A DNA stretch of 47,682 bases from Lachnospiraceae bacterium (GCA_024698885.1 JAILQQ010000063.1:1-47682), one strand, 5' to 3'; positions 1 to 8,671 are shown, numbered from the stretch's first letter. Translations and numbers: made by a program. The notes: generated by a model from the letters alone, not told the origin.

Positions 1-333
1 TGAATTTATTACGCTGTCATAACCACAGGATCTGATTAGTTCATAAACGAAATACGAATCGCCAAAGTCCAGGCAAACCTTAGGACGCTTACGCTGATCG
101 TCAGGGATGTTTGTTACATAGGTTTCGTCAGCTGTGCTAAAGGTGTTGTTAGCAGGATCGTAGGTAAAGATTCCACGCTCTGATGAATAGAAGACATTTT
201 TCGATTCATCTATAACGCGGCCAAGATATATTCCGTCGTTACGTTTCTTTACCTTTCCATCCTCTCTGTAGGATGTAGCAGGCACTTTGGCATAAAGCTG
301 ACCCCGGCTTTTATAGAATTTGATTCTTCTCAT
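1..333 (-). CDS. IS1634-like transposase, N-terminal part, runs off the window
   Basis: The reading frame is open from an ATG at 333 to the window edge, giving 111 residues that begin MRRIKFYKSRGQLYAKVP. This start resembles DDE transposases of the IS1634/IS4 type, whose catalytic domain would lie outside the window. An AAGGAG ribosome binding site precedes the ATG, and a good promoter lies further upstream. The C-terminal transposase remnant at 543-890 is on the same strand but lies upstream of this start, so it is the end of a different copy. The family call is by eye, without a database search. Confidence 0.7.
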   Translation of the reverse strand, partial: MRRIKFYKSRGQLYAKVPATSYREDGKVKKRNDGIYLGRVIDESKNVFYSSERGIFTYDPANNTFSTADETYVTNIPDDQRKRPKVCLDFGDSYFVYELIRSCGYDSVINS

Positions 334-375
334 GAAATGCTCCTTGTAGAAACAACGTTTTAATGTTATATCTAC

Positions 376-404
376 ATTATAGCAAATCATATATGATAAA
401 TCAA
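376..404 (-). promoter_or_regulatory. Promoter of the left-edge IS transposase
   Basis: On the minus strand there is a -35 box TTGATT (399-404), a 17-nt spacer and a -10 box TATAAT (376-381) preceded by TGC, an extended -10. The spacer contains the palindrome ATCATATATGAT. It points at the transposase start at 333. Confidence 0.7.
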
Positions 405-406
405 GC

Positions 407-431
407 AAAAACCGCTAAATTACTGGTTTTT
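407..431. terminator. Small AAAAACC/GGTTTTT hairpin at the IS end
   Basis: AAAAACC (407-413) pairs with GGTTTTT (425-431) across an 11-nt loop. It is T-rich on the plus strand and lies just upstream of the IS promoter. It may shield the element from read-through. The stem is short. Confidence 0.35.
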
Positions 432-542
432 CAAGGTACATATGTATGTTGTAAACTATGTGTAGTAACAACATGCGATAGGGAATTCAAGGTAACTCGC
501 GTAATCATTATAGCCTAAAGTCCCGTCATTTTATACCAAGGG

Positions 543-890
543 TTATGTCGGGGCATATACATCCATAAGCTCATAGAGCTCGCGTTGTTTCTCTGTTATC
601 TCGGACAGATGATGCGATTTGCCTGGTTGCTGGTAGTATTCGATGACATCGAGTTCATCGAGCAGTGATTGCATGGTGTAATCGTTGAACAGACCATTTA
701 CATCCATCTGTCGTTTGATATATGACATTAACTGTAAGGCTACGAACTGCACAAACAGCTTGCCTTCGAAGTTCCTCACTGCGTCCGCTTCCCGACAAGC
801 CCGGCATAGGTGCTGCGTATTCTTCGCTCCCCGGTTCACAGCGATGATGATCTGGAAAGGAAGATTTTTGTTTTGCCATTCTCAGTGAAC
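543..890 (-). pseudogene. IS1634-like transposase, C-terminal remnant
   Basis: The frame ending at 543 encodes about 98 residues including GKLFVQFVALQLMSYIK and ending ELYELMDVYAPT. This matches the C-terminal tail style of IS1634-family transposases (FVQFVAL followed by an ELD/ELY region). The frame stays open upstream to about 890 but has no proper start and no catalytic DDE region, so only the tail is left. It sits between the other IS fragment and the toxin-antitoxin pair. Confidence 0.6.
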
Positions 891-897
891 CGATGTA

Positions 898-1302
898 CTA
901 GATCATCATAACGCATGGTTCATCATAGTCAGCAATAAGGCTGTCATGGGTCATAAATCTGAAGCCTTCTGATTTCGCTTGTGCCAATAGCAGCCTGTCA
1001 AATGGATCGTTATGGTGAGGAGCATTCTCCTGTCTTGTCAATTCCTTCAATGTAAAGATATGAGACAGTCTAATACCAAGCTTTTCAAGCCCGGCTTCCT
1101 CGCACAAGGAAACAAATACCTCTTCGTCCATCGGCATCTGCTCCGGATGTATTTTTCTTTTAATTGCCACCTCCCACACAGAGACCATGCTGTAATAAAC
1201 CGCGTTTGCTTCGTTTTCAAGGAGCTCCCGCACAGCTTCATTTAAGCGTTTCGAATCAGAAATTGCCCACAAGGCAATATGCGTATCCAGTAAAAGCCTC
1301 AT
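898..1302 (-). CDS. VapC-like PIN-domain toxin ribonuclease
   Basis: This 134-residue protein has the PIN-domain acidic residues: Asp6 in LLLDTH, Glu44 in SVWEVAIK, Asp99 and Asp102 in NDPFDRLLLAQA, and Asp120 in THDS. PIN toxins are Mg-dependent ribonucleases that cut tRNA or other RNA when their antitoxin is lost. Its ATG overlaps the stop of the upstream small gene by ATGA, the classic translational coupling of antitoxin then toxin. It belongs to the Sll0205-like VapC group by appearance. It lies next to IS debris, common for mobile toxin-antitoxin pairs. The RNA target cannot be read from the sequence. Confidence 0.88.
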   Translation of the reverse strand: MRLLLDTHIALWAISDSKRLNEAVRELLENEANAVYYSMVSVWEVAIKRKIHPEQMPMDEEVFVSLCEEAGLEKLGIRLSHIFTLKELTRQENAPHHNDPFDRLLLAQAKSEGFRFMTHDSLIADYDEPCVMMI

Positions 1303-1547
1303 TCATACACCCCAAACATTTGCGCTATTTCCTCATTACAAATATCTATATTGTCAGGAATGCTGTACATTCCATCCGCTATTCCCAATTTTATCCTGGG
1401 CGACTTTACCCGCACATCTCCTGCAGTCTGTAGATCACCGGAATGACGGTCATTTTCCATCATTCGCTTCAGAAGCTCTACAAGAATAACAACAGTGTCA
1501 TCCGGCATATTGTTAATCATACGAATCGCTTCCTGTTGAACCGTCAT
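1299..1547 (-). CDS. Antitoxin partner of the PIN toxin (DUF2281/VapB-like)
   Basis: The chosen ATG at 1547 has a strong AGGAGG ribosome binding site and gives 82 residues starting MTVQQEAIRMINNMPDD; a longer frame exists upstream but lacks such a site. The N-terminal helix-rich segment with PDDTV...LVELLKRM resembles DUF2281-type antitoxins. The C-terminal YSIPDNIDICNEEIAQMF is typical of antitoxin tails that wrap the toxin. The stop overlaps the toxin start by 4 nt. Such antitoxins usually repress their own operon, but no clear operator was identified here. Confidence 0.82.
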   Translation of the reverse strand: MTVQQEAIRMINNMPDDTVVILVELLKRMMENDRHSGDLQTAGDVRVKSPRIKLGIADGMYSIPDNIDICNEEIAQMFGVYE

Positions 1548-1873
1548 AGTTGGCCTCCTTTTAAATATAGGTTCCCCACTACCCTGCCAAACCTGACAAA
1601 GAGTACCGATTGCCCTCATCAGACTCAGCGGTTATCCATAGAGTCAATGGGGACGGCCCCTCCCAAATAGCATACTTATACATATAAATTCTAGCAAAAT
1701 CCCGGCTCGATTTCAACGAAAATCTCGGCCTGCTGCCAACTCAGCCTATATAATCCGGGGCGCAGAACTGCCGCCCGTCTTTTTCCCTCAAATCCCGACC
1801 TCCACGGTCTCAACGACCTTGAAGACCACCTCGTAGCTGTCCTCAAAAATAACCACTGTCTCCAGGTACCATC
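1548..1873. other. Intergenic region between the antitoxin and the DUF3237-like gene
   Basis: The stretch has no convincing gene. It should hold the antitoxin promoter: on the minus strand TATGCT and TATAAG-like boxes occur around 1660-1690, but no -35 stands out. Its right part contains the short recombinase-like tail described separately. Confidence 0.4.
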
Positions 1874-1887
1874 TCACACAGAAGCAG
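1789..1887 (-). pseudogene. Possible C-terminal scrap of a serine recombinase
   Basis: One minus-strand frame ending at 1789 reads VRWYLETVVIFEDSYEVVF and then a Val/Glu-rich end. This resembles the last strand-rich segment of large serine recombinases and resolvase-like transposon proteins (a T-V-x-x-E-D-x-x-E-V-x-F pattern). It has no start, overlaps the end of the DUF3237-like gene in another frame, and is only about 33 residues long. The call is weak. Confidence 0.25.
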
Positions 1888-2302
1888 ACAATTCCGAAAA
1901 GACACTGATGACGATCCTTAAGCCCTTGTCATCCTGGATCATGCGCCCCCTGAGGGCAGCATCCTTGAGAAAGGCAAGCTCCTTACTGTCCGAAAAACAG
2001 TGCGGTTCCGTCAGATCCTCGCCCAGCCCGGCGCGATTGTCGATATACATATGACAGAAATTCCCCGCCCGGTCGGTTCCTTCGAGCATATAGCGCGCCG
2101 AAAGGCTTCCCGTCCCATCCGGGTACTCAATCTGCGTATCAACGCCGCCCGGAAGGATCTTCCCAGTAAAAGCCTCTCCTTCCGCGGTTCCGTCAAATAG
2201 GATCTGCCTGTATTTTATCCCGTCGCAGCAGACCTCATGCACATCATAGCAGTTGATGAAAAGCGTGAACAGTTCCCGCCATCCCGCATCCGTATCCTTC
2301 AT
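1874..2302 (-). CDS. DUF3237-like protein
   Basis: The protein has 142 residues with no signal peptide or membrane segment. The central region with LSARYMLEGTDRAG followed by HMYIDNRAG resembles DUF3237 proteins, small beta-barrel proteins with a similar G-T-D and I-x-N-x-G core. Their function is not established. An AAGGAGAGAT ribosome binding site precedes the ATG. It is the last gene of a leftward operon, 34 nt downstream of mntP. Confidence 0.55.
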   Translation of the reverse strand: MKDTDAGWRELFTLFINCYDVHEVCCDGIKYRQILFDGTAEGEAFTGKILPGGVDTQIEYPDGTGSLSARYMLEGTDRAGNFCHMYIDNRAGLGEDLTEPHCFSDSKELAFLKDAALRGRMIQDDKGLRIVISVFSELSASV

Positions 2303-2336
2303 ATCTCTCCTTTTCCGCTCCCCTTAAGGAACTGTA

Positions 2337-2921
2337 TCAGAACACTCCACTGATAAAAATTTCTATCCCGATCCCGATCAGTATGATACCGCCAAGGATC
2401 GACGCCTTTCCGGCAAGCTTTGTTCCGGCCTTCTTTCCGATCACGAGTCCGGCCAGGCAGATCACGAACGTGACGATCCCGATGATGATCGCCGAAGCAA
2501 AGGCCATGAAGAAGTCGTATTCCGCTATGGCAAAACCGACCGAAAGCGCGTCAATGGAGGTAGCTATCCCCTGAACGAGCAAAGCCATAGTACTCACACC
2601 GATCTGCCCGGTATCCTCTTCTTTCCCCCGGATCCCTTCCCAGACCATCTTTCCGCCGATAAGCAGAAGCAGGATGAGCGCGATCCATGGGATCCATTTT
2701 TCAAAAGCGCTGAAGAACCGGATGATCGTATGAACGCAGATCCAGCCGATCATCGGCATCAGCCACTGGAAAAAAGAGAAGACGCCGGCGATCCCAAACG
2801 TCTTCTTTCTGGTCATCCCGGATTCGTTCAATCCATTTGCGAGAGAAACGGAAAACGCATCCATGGCAAGCCCGGCGCCAAGCAGTATGCTGTTAAAAAC
2901 AAACAAAAGAATCCCACTCAT
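2337..2921 (-). CDS. mntP: MntP manganese efflux pump
   Basis: The 194-residue integral membrane protein has six hydrophobic segments and the family's two paired motifs: AMDAFSVSL near residues 19-27 (Asp21) and SIDALSVGF near residue 125. The two Asp-containing helices form the Mn-binding path in MntP. It exports Mn(II) across the cytoplasmic membrane and protects against manganese excess. Length matches the family. No yybP-ykoY riboswitch is seen; the gene starts only 18 nt after the phosphatase gene and has a weak ribosome binding site, so it is probably translated from the operon message. Confidence 0.93.
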   Translation of the reverse strand: MSGILLFVFNSILLGAGLAMDAFSVSLANGLNESGMTRKKTFGIAGVFSFFQWLMPMIGWICVHTIIRFFSAFEKWIPWIALILLLLIGGKMVWEGIRGKEEDTGQIGVSTMALLVQGIATSIDALSVGFAIAEYDFFMAFASAIIIGIVTFVICLAGLVIGKKAGTKLAGKASILGGIILIGIGIEIFISGVF

Positions 2922-2939
2922 TTCTCAGGTTTCAGCTTC

Positions 2940-4262
2940 TTACGGCTCATACAGCTCCACTTCACGGTCGTAATCCTCTATGGCCTCCCGGATCCTGTCC
3001 ATGACGTCCCCGGCCGGATACAGGCCATCCGCATTTTTGTCCATTCCCTGCAAGGCAATGGAAAAAGCATTCGGCTGGTTATCAAGATCAAGGAGCGTCA
3101 TTCTCCTTAGCTGCTCCGGGCTCTGGTATACGAGATCCAGCGAAATAAATTCCTCGCCGCTATTGTTCACCCATCGTCCGAAAACCAGCTTGGAGCCGAT
3201 CGGCGTCTTTTTTTCGATCGCGTCCGGCAGTTCATATTCTTCTGCCGATAATGCCGCCAGCACGCTTCCGATATTGGAATCGTGGCCGCAGAGAAAGCTG
3301 AAGCGTCTGCCGTCGTTGTTTAATTCCGATTCGATCTCCTCAAGCAGCGGGTGCGCGACGTTTATCGCAACAAGAGGCGCCGTAAACAGGACATCCCCAT
3401 AGACATCCTTTATTTCCGCGATGTTCTCCCACTGGTTCTGTGTCAGCCGGTGTCCGAAGCCCGCCTTTATTTTGCTCGGTTCCTCATAATACTGCAGCAC
3501 GAGTGCGTCGCTGACCGAGCAGGCGGTCTTTAACGATCCCGTGACGGCGGGTTCATTATTTTCTTCCAGTATGAATGCCGAGTCATCCGTCTGAAAGGCT
3601 GTGACTGTACCATCCGCAAAGCCTTCGGAATCCTCCATGTCGATCACATCGGAAAGCAGTTCGTAATTATCGGAAAGATCCTCGATCTCGTCCGTAAACA
3701 GGTCCCTGATCTGTTCTTCCGCGTCCGCCTGATACGCCTCTGTCACAATGGTAAGCTGCGGCGTGAAAACCGGATCCATCGTATCAAAATCAACATGATA
3801 TTCTACCGGTGTGTCCTCTGCCGGCAGAAGCCCCGCGGAGAAAAACCGCGCCGTTGCTATCGTCCTTTGCTTGGAATTGGCATATACGCGGACTTCACCC
3901 GGTTCCGGCCGGTAATTCTTCGGAAAGAAGCCTTCCGCTTCCAGCCATTTCCGGAAATACTGCCCCATTTCTGTCTCCAATGTCCCGCCCCGCAGGGAAA
4001 GATCGCTCGGATCGGAAGACCACGCAAACCACTCATGCGGCGTGATCATATCAAGCAGGGAATTTCCGCCGCTTAAAGGGGATCGGATATTATGTCTGCT
4101 CAGAACGACAACCTGTTCAAGGGTATAGCCTTCATGGGAAAGGATACCCGTATTCTCTTCTTCCCCGCTTATAGCGCCCGCGTAGGTAGCCGGATAACTG
4201 CAGCCCGTAAACGAGAGGAGCAATACACAGACCATGCAGATCATTAACGTTTTTTTCATCAT
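2940..4262 (-). CDS. Exported histidine acid phosphatase family lipoprotein
   Basis: The 440-residue protein starts with a signal peptide and lipobox ending in Cys21 (SFTGC), so it should be anchored outside the membrane. It carries the histidine acid phosphatase signature RHNIRSP at residues 56-62 (His57 would be the phosphorylated nucleophile) and the distal GHDSN at 326-330 (proton donor Asp328). Family members include phytases and glucose-1-phosphatases; the substrate here is unknown. The start overlaps the stop of the upstream oxidoreductase by ATGA, so translation is coupled. This branch is best known from Gram-negative periplasm and eukaryotes. Confidence 0.85.
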   Translation of the reverse strand: MMKKTLMICMVCVLLLSFTGCSYPATYAGAISGEEENTGILSHEGYTLEQVVVLSRHNIRSPLSGGNSLLDMITPHEWFAWSSDPSDLSLRGGTLETEMGQYFRKWLEAEGFFPKNYRPEPGEVRVYANSKQRTIATARFFSAGLLPAEDTPVEYHVDFDTMDPVFTPQLTIVTEAYQADAEEQIRDLFTDEIEDLSDNYELLSDVIDMEDSEGFADGTVTAFQTDDSAFILEENNEPAVTGSLKTACSVSDALVLQYYEEPSKIKAGFGHRLTQNQWENIAEIKDVYGDVLFTAPLVAINVAHPLLEEIESELNNDGRRFSFLCGHDSNIGSVLAALSAEEYELPDAIEKKTPIGSKLVFGRWVNNSGEEFISLDLVYQSPEQLRRMTLLDLDNQPNAFSIALQGMDKNADGLYPAGDVMDRIREAIEDYDREVELYEP

Positions 4263-4810
4263 GAAATCTCCTTTATCGCATCCTGAAGGATCGCCTCGGC
4301 ATCCGCTCCGTAAATATCAAGCCCCGTTGCCTTGATCAGACGGACATCCTTTATTCCGTAGAAATTCTCAGAGAGCGACCGGATATATCCGTATCCGAAC
4401 TCTTCCGGAACAAAATTTCCGCCTGCCGTCATCACATAATACAGTTTATCCGCTTTACACAAGCCCCTGGGAAAGCCGTCCTCCGTATATTCAAATGTGA
4501 TCCCGAGCACATTGATCGCTTCGATATACTGCTTCAGTACGGCAGGAAAAGACAGATCCCAGTACGGCGCCGCGATCACCACGGTATCCGCCTGCGCAAA
4601 CTGTCTCGCCGGCGCGAACATATCATCATCGAAAAGGCCCTCCGCGATCAGGGCATCTCTCTTTCTGAGATAATTCTCATCCGTCACTTCCCAATTCATG
4701 TTAAAAAGCCGGATATGACTTACCTCATCCTGAAGCCTGGTTAAAAGAGCTTCCGCCAGTCTTCTGGTCCTTGAATTTTCCCGCGCGCACGCGTCAATAT
4801 ATAAGATCAT
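4259..4810 (-). CDS. NAD(P)H-dependent FMN reductase / azoreductase-like flavodoxin-fold protein
   Basis: The 183-residue protein begins MILYIDACARENSRT, the phosphate-binding start of flavodoxin-2-fold quinone or azo reductases, followed by VVIAAPYWDLSFPAVLKQYI, the family's FMN-binding loop and helix. VMTAGG near residue 125 forms the second FMN loop. Such enzymes pass two electrons from NAD(P)H to quinones or azo compounds through FMN. The physiological substrate is unknown. A GGAGAGG ribosome binding site lies before the ATG. It sits inside the five-gene leftward operon. Confidence 0.85.
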   Translation of the reverse strand: MILYIDACARENSRTRRLAEALLTRLQDEVSHIRLFNMNWEVTDENYLRKRDALIAEGLFDDDMFAPARQFAQADTVVIAAPYWDLSFPAVLKQYIEAINVLGITFEYTEDGFPRGLCKADKLYYVMTAGGNFVPEEFGYGYIRSLSENFYGIKDVRLIKATGLDIYGADAEAILQDAIKEIS

Positions 4811-4858
4811 CTATCCTCTCCGATATGTTCATCATCATTTTTGTTTCATGCTATAGAG

Positions 4859-5914
4859 CTACACTATCTCTTCCAGCGTAAACTGCGGCATCTTGGACAG
4901 GTCGATGACGGTGCCGTCCTCCATCTGGATGATCGGCTTTGAGAAATAGTGTCGGTTCGTCATAATGACAACGCTTACATCCCCGGTATTTAAACGGACA
5001 TGGTTCCCGATCATCTCGTCCGAGAGATTCTGCATAAAGGTGTGTATGTATTTGATGTCGTATTTCTGATATACATCCTGCTCGAGAATGGCGATGGCCT
5101 TGAAGGGGCACATGGGAGAACGATAGGTGCGCGGGGCCGTCATGGCTTCGTACACATCCACGATCGCGATCACCTTGGCAAAATCGTCTATCTCAGGTCC
5201 CTTAAGCCCCTGGGGATAGCCAGAGCCGTCACAGCGCTCATGATGCTGCAGTACGCAGTTTAAGATACGCTTATCCAGGTTTGTTTTGGATAAGAGGTGA
5301 TAGGCATGGAAAGCATGGGTCTTGATCAGGTCATATTCCATACTGCTCAGCTTTCCGGGTTTCCAGATGATATCCTGGGGCAGGAAATGCTTGCCGACAT
5401 CATAGATGAAGCCGGCCAGGGTAAGCCAGTCCACGTCAGGCGCAGACCATTTCAGCCATCTGCCGAAGAGCTTTGACATGAGGGCTACATTGAGCCCGTG
5501 GACATAGGAAAGATCATCCTCCCTGGGCGTCATGAGATTGATATAGGTCATTAACCGCTTTCCGGTCATTTTGTCCGTGAAAAGCGTCGATGATATATTT
5601 AAAAGGTCAGACTCCCGGAAGGGGATCTTTTTTATGACAAAGGAATCAACCGCCACCTTATAGGCGACAAGCATGGTTTCATAATCGGTCTTCCACTTCG
5701 AAAACTCCTTGGAAAGACGGATCTTTTCGTAATAACTCGTAGCAAAATCACTGGGCTCGTAGCACATAACGCCCATGATGCTGTAATCATTTAATCTCTC
5801 GATAACCTTGGGGGTTACCTTGGTATCCTTCTCAACGATCACCCTGCCGAGAGCTATGACATCCTCGGCGATCGTATGACTGTCGTTTAAGACATAAGTA
5901 GCGACCATTTCCAT
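4859..5914 (-). CDS. HD-GYP domain protein with an altered HD motif
   Basis: The 351-residue cytoplasmic protein has an N-terminal regulatory region of about 130 residues, then an HD-GYP domain: His139, the motif position YDVGK (171-175) where HDxGK is expected, His200, HHE at 224-226, SGYP at 231-234 and Asp253 in DVYEAMT. HD-GYP domains hydrolyse c-di-GMP at a metal centre. Replacement of the HD histidine by Tyr171 removes one metal ligand, so activity may be lost or changed and the protein may act as a binder. It is the first gene of the operon and has its own near-consensus promoter. Confidence 0.85.
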   Translation of the reverse strand: MEMVATYVLNDSHTIAEDVIALGRVIVEKDTKVTPKVIERLNDYSIMGVMCYEPSDFATSYYEKIRLSKEFSKWKTDYETMLVAYKVAVDSFVIKKIPFRESDLLNISSTLFTDKMTGKRLMTYINLMTPREDDLSYVHGLNVALMSKLFGRWLKWSAPDVDWLTLAGFIYDVGKHFLPQDIIWKPGKLSSMEYDLIKTHAFHAYHLLSKTNLDKRILNCVLQHHERCDGSGYPQGLKGPEIDDFAKVIAIVDVYEAMTAPRTYRSPMCPFKAIAILEQDVYQKYDIKYIHTFMQNLSDEMIGNHVRLNTGDVSVVIMTNRHYFSKPIIQMEDGTVIDLSKMPQFTLEEIV

Positions 5915-5974
5915 AAAGCATATCCCCGTATCCGCCCTGCCTTGCTACCTTCTTAAGTGAAGCATTTCCCCTAC

Positions 5975-6004
5975 AGTATAAAGAAAACAGGGGTTTATTG
6001 TCAA
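5975..6004 (-). promoter_or_regulatory. Promoter of the HD-GYP/mntP operon
   Basis: On the minus strand a perfect -35 TTGACA (5999-6004), an 18-nt spacer and -10 TATACT (5975-5980) point to the ATG at 5914, leaving a leader of about 55 nt. Confidence 0.8.
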
Positions 6005-6051
6005 GATTCCCTTCCTGTCTCAAACCCATGGTAGAATGGCCGCGCCATATC

Positions 6052-6060
6052 TGGTATAAT
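6052..6060 (+). promoter_or_regulatory. Extended -10 promoter of the AAA-ATPase/nuclease gene
   Basis: TGG followed directly by TATAAT (6055-6060) is an ideal extended -10 box. The -35 position holds only TAGAAT. The predicted start of transcription is about 24 nt before the ATG at 6091. Confidence 0.6.
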
Positions 6061-6090
6061 CAGATAAAAGAAAAGACGCGGGGTAAAGCC

Positions 6091-7677
6091 ATGGGGTTTT
6101 ATATCAATCCGGGAAACGGAAACTTCAGAGAAATCCGAAACGATGATTATATTGATAAAAGCGGACTGATCGCGGTGATCAATCAAACGATCGGCAGGAA
6201 GAACCGGCTTTCCTGCGTAAGCAGGCCCAGACGTTTCGGGAAATCCTATGCGGCAAACATGCTGGAAGCCTATTATGACTGCAGCTGTGATTCGCATGCT
6301 CTCTTTGACGACCTGGAGATCGCAAAGGATCCGGACTATGAGAACCACCTGAACCGGTATCATGTGCTTTATCTGGATATTACAGGGTTTATGTCAGATA
6401 CAACATTGACCGGACTTCCCGATTATATAAGCAAAGAGATCATAGAAGATACCGGGCGGGTATTTCCTGAGATAACACAGGAGGATTCGGTCAGAAAATG
6501 CCTTTCCCGTATTGTCACAGAGACCGGTCGGAAATTCATCGCCATTATTGATGAATGGGATGCACCGATTCGCGACCAGGAAAGCACCTCGAAAACACAG
6601 ACGGATTTTCTGGAATTTCTCCGTTCCCTTTTTAAAAGTGAGATCACGAAAGATGTCTTTGCCGCCGCGTACATGACCGGTATCCTTCCGATCAAGAAGG
6701 ATGGAACGCAATCGGCCATCTCGGAATTCCGGGAATACTCTATCCTCAAACCGGAAAGATTCGCTCCCTTCGTCGGTTTTCTTGAAGAGGATGTGAAGAG
6801 GATCTGCGATACGTACCATGTGTCAATTGATGAAATGAAGGCGTGGTACAACGGATATAATGTTGAAACGCCGGACAAAAAACGGCTCTCCGTCTATAAT
6901 CCCAATTCGGTGATCCGTGCTTCGGAGAGTGGGGACTTCGAATCCTACTGGGTGCAATCCTCGGCTGTTTACGGAGCGCTCGACTATATCAATCTGGACT
7001 TTGACGGACTTGGGGAGGCTGCCGAACAGCTGACCGCCGGTCTGGAGGTATCATTTCAGACGCAGTCTTTCAGAAACGATCTTACCTCCTTTGAATCAGC
7101 GGATGATGTCCTGACACTGCTCACTCATTTCGGTTATCTGACCTACGATAGTGAAAAGCAGGCGGCCCGTATTCCAAACCATGAGATCATGACCGAATTC
7201 GGAAGGATGATCCATAAGGTTACCCACCGGGAAACCATGCTCCGCCTCAGGGAGAGCGAACAGCTTCTTTCCGACATCATTGCAGGCCGCGCGGATGCCG
7301 TAGCGGCAAATATCCAAAAGGTGCATATGAAGGAAAGCGCCCCGCTCTGGTACAACGATGAGCAGGCTCTCCGCGCCATAATAAAGCTTGCCTTTTTCAC
7401 GTATCGGGATCACTATATCAAGCTGGAGGAGCTTCCCTCCGGGACCGGCTACGTGGATATGGCTTATATCCCGAAGAAATACGACCCATCCCCTGCCCTG
7501 ATCATAGAACTTAAAGCAGGCGGAACCCCGGAGGAAGCGATGGAGCAGATCCGCTCCCGGAACTATGCCTCTTCCATCGAAGGGCTCGGCGAAAGTCCTC
7601 TTCTTGTAGCGATCACCTACGAAAAAGACGACAAGGCCAAGCCGCATCACTGTCTGATCGATCACAGCAATCATTAG
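6091..7677 (+). CDS. AAA-ATPase-like plus PD-(D/E)XK nuclease protein (DUF1703 type)
   Basis: The ATG at 6091 is chosen because family members start close to the YIDKSGLIAVI motif and because it follows the promoter; an upstream in-frame extension would overlap the promoter. The 528-residue protein has the AAA-ATPase-like domain (Walker A-like RRFGKS 47-52, Walker B-like IIDEWDAP 152-159) and a C-terminal nuclease domain with Asp456 in YVDMAY and ELK (473-475), the D...ExK pattern. Such proteins are abundant, often multicopy, in Lachnospiraceae and Bacteroidetes; a role in DNA metabolism or mobile-element defence is suspected but unproven. The next gene starts 13 nt downstream. Confidence 0.85.
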   Translation: MGFYINPGNGNFREIRNDDYIDKSGLIAVINQTIGRKNRLSCVSRPRRFGKSYAANMLEAYYDCSCDSHALFDDLEIAKDPDYENHLNRYHVLYLDITGFMSDTTLTGLPDYISKEIIEDTGRVFPEITQEDSVRKCLSRIVTETGRKFIAIIDEWDAPIRDQESTSKTQTDFLEFLRSLFKSEITKDVFAAAYMTGILPIKKDGTQSAISEFREYSILKPERFAPFVGFLEEDVKRICDTYHVSIDEMKAWYNGYNVETPDKKRLSVYNPNSVIRASESGDFESYWVQSSAVYGALDYINLDFDGLGEAAEQLTAGLEVSFQTQSFRNDLTSFESADDVLTLLTHFGYLTYDSEKQAARIPNHEIMTEFGRMIHKVTHRETMLRLRESEQLLSDIIAGRADAVAANIQKVHMKESAPLWYNDEQALRAIIKLAFFTYRDHYIKLEELPSGTGYVDMAYIPKKYDPSPALIIELKAGGTPEEAMEQIRSRNYASSIEGLGESPLLVAITYEKDDKAKPHHCLIDHSNH

Positions 7678-7690
7678 GAGGTAACAGATT

Positions 7691-8671
7691 ATGAAAATGG
7701 CAATTCTCGGAGCGGGCGGTATCGCCGCGACAATGGCGGAAACGATCCTGCCGATGAAAGATGTGGAAAGCTATGCGATCGCATCAAGGAACATGGAAAA
7801 AGCGCAGGCCTTTGCGGATAAATGGAGCTTTGAAAAGGCTTATGGTTCCTATGAGGATATGCTGAATGATGAAAACGTGGAGCTTGTTTATATCGCCGTG
7901 CCGCACTCCCATCACCATGAATGGACGATCAAGGCGCTTAATGCAGGAAAACATGTCCTCTGTGAGAAGGCTTTTGCCGCAAATGAAAAGCAGGCGCGGG
8001 AGATGATCGAGCTTGCGGAAAAGAAAAAGCTGCTGTTAACCGAAGCGATCTGGACGCGGTATATGCCGTCCCGGAAGCTGATCAACGATATCATTGCAAG
8101 CGGTGACATCGGGGAGGTAATGAACGTTGCTTCCAATCTCGGATATCGGATTGATATGAATGAGCGCATGGTAAAGCCGGAGCTCGCCGGCGGATGTCTG
8201 CTGGATCTGACCGTGTATACCCTTAATTTTTCCAGTATGATCATGGGGGACAATATCAAACGGATCGAAGCCTCCATGGTTCCGACCGCAACCGGTGTGG
8301 ACGGTCAGGATACCGTTATGCTGGAATACGAGGACGGCAAAATGGCCAGTATGTTTACCACCATGTACGCTTTAACGGACAGGCGCGGGCTGATCTGCGG
8401 ACGGGAAGGCTTTATCTGCGTCCAGAATATCAACAATCCCATGAAGATCACCGTCTATGCGCCGGATCGGACGCAGTACACAGTCAAAAAGGAGATCACG
8501 GTCCCTGAGCAGATCACGGGATACGAGTACGAAGTCTTAGCCTGCAAAAAGGCTATCGAAGAAGGCCGGATCGAATGTGAGGAAATGCCGCACAGCGAAA
8601 CCATCGAGATCATGCGCCAGATGGACGAGATCCGAAAGCAGTTCGGCATTGTGTTCCCTTTTGAGAAATAG
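7691..8671 (+). CDS. Gfo/Idh/MocA family NAD(P)-dependent dehydrogenase
   Basis: The 326-residue protein has an N-terminal Rossmann fold with GAGGIA at residues 7-12 and the family hallmark CEKAF at 91-95, whose Glu-Lys pair contacts cofactor and substrate. The C-terminal half is the mixed beta-sheet substrate domain. Members oxidise or reduce sugars, inositols or dihydrodiols; the TEAIWTRYMPS segment is like the dihydrodiol-dehydrogenase subgroup, but the substrate is not known. AGGAGG lies 9 nt before the ATG. It is probably co-transcribed with the upstream nuclease gene and ends before a strong hairpin. A 32-bp piece of its 3' end recurs at 12400. Confidence 0.87.
   Translation: MKMAILGAGGIAATMAETILPMKDVESYAIASRNMEKAQAFADKWSFEKAYGSYEDMLNDENVELVYIAVPHSHHHEWTIKALNAGKHVLCEKAFAANEKQAREMIELAEKKKLLLTEAIWTRYMPSRKLINDIIASGDIGEVMNVASNLGYRIDMNERMVKPELAGGCLLDLTVYTLNFSSMIMGDNIKRIEASMVPTATGVDGQDTVMLEYEDGKMASMFTTMYALTDRRGLICGREGFICVQNINNPMKITVYAPDRTQYTVKKEITVPEQITGYEYEVLACKKAIEEGRIECEEMPHSETIEIMRQMDEIRKQFGIVFPFEK

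Noticed and set aside
2303-2336. Manganese riboswitch for mntP
   Set aside because: No structured leader exists; mntP is preceded by only 18 nt after the phosphatase gene, and this gap on its other side holds only a ribosome binding site for the next gene.
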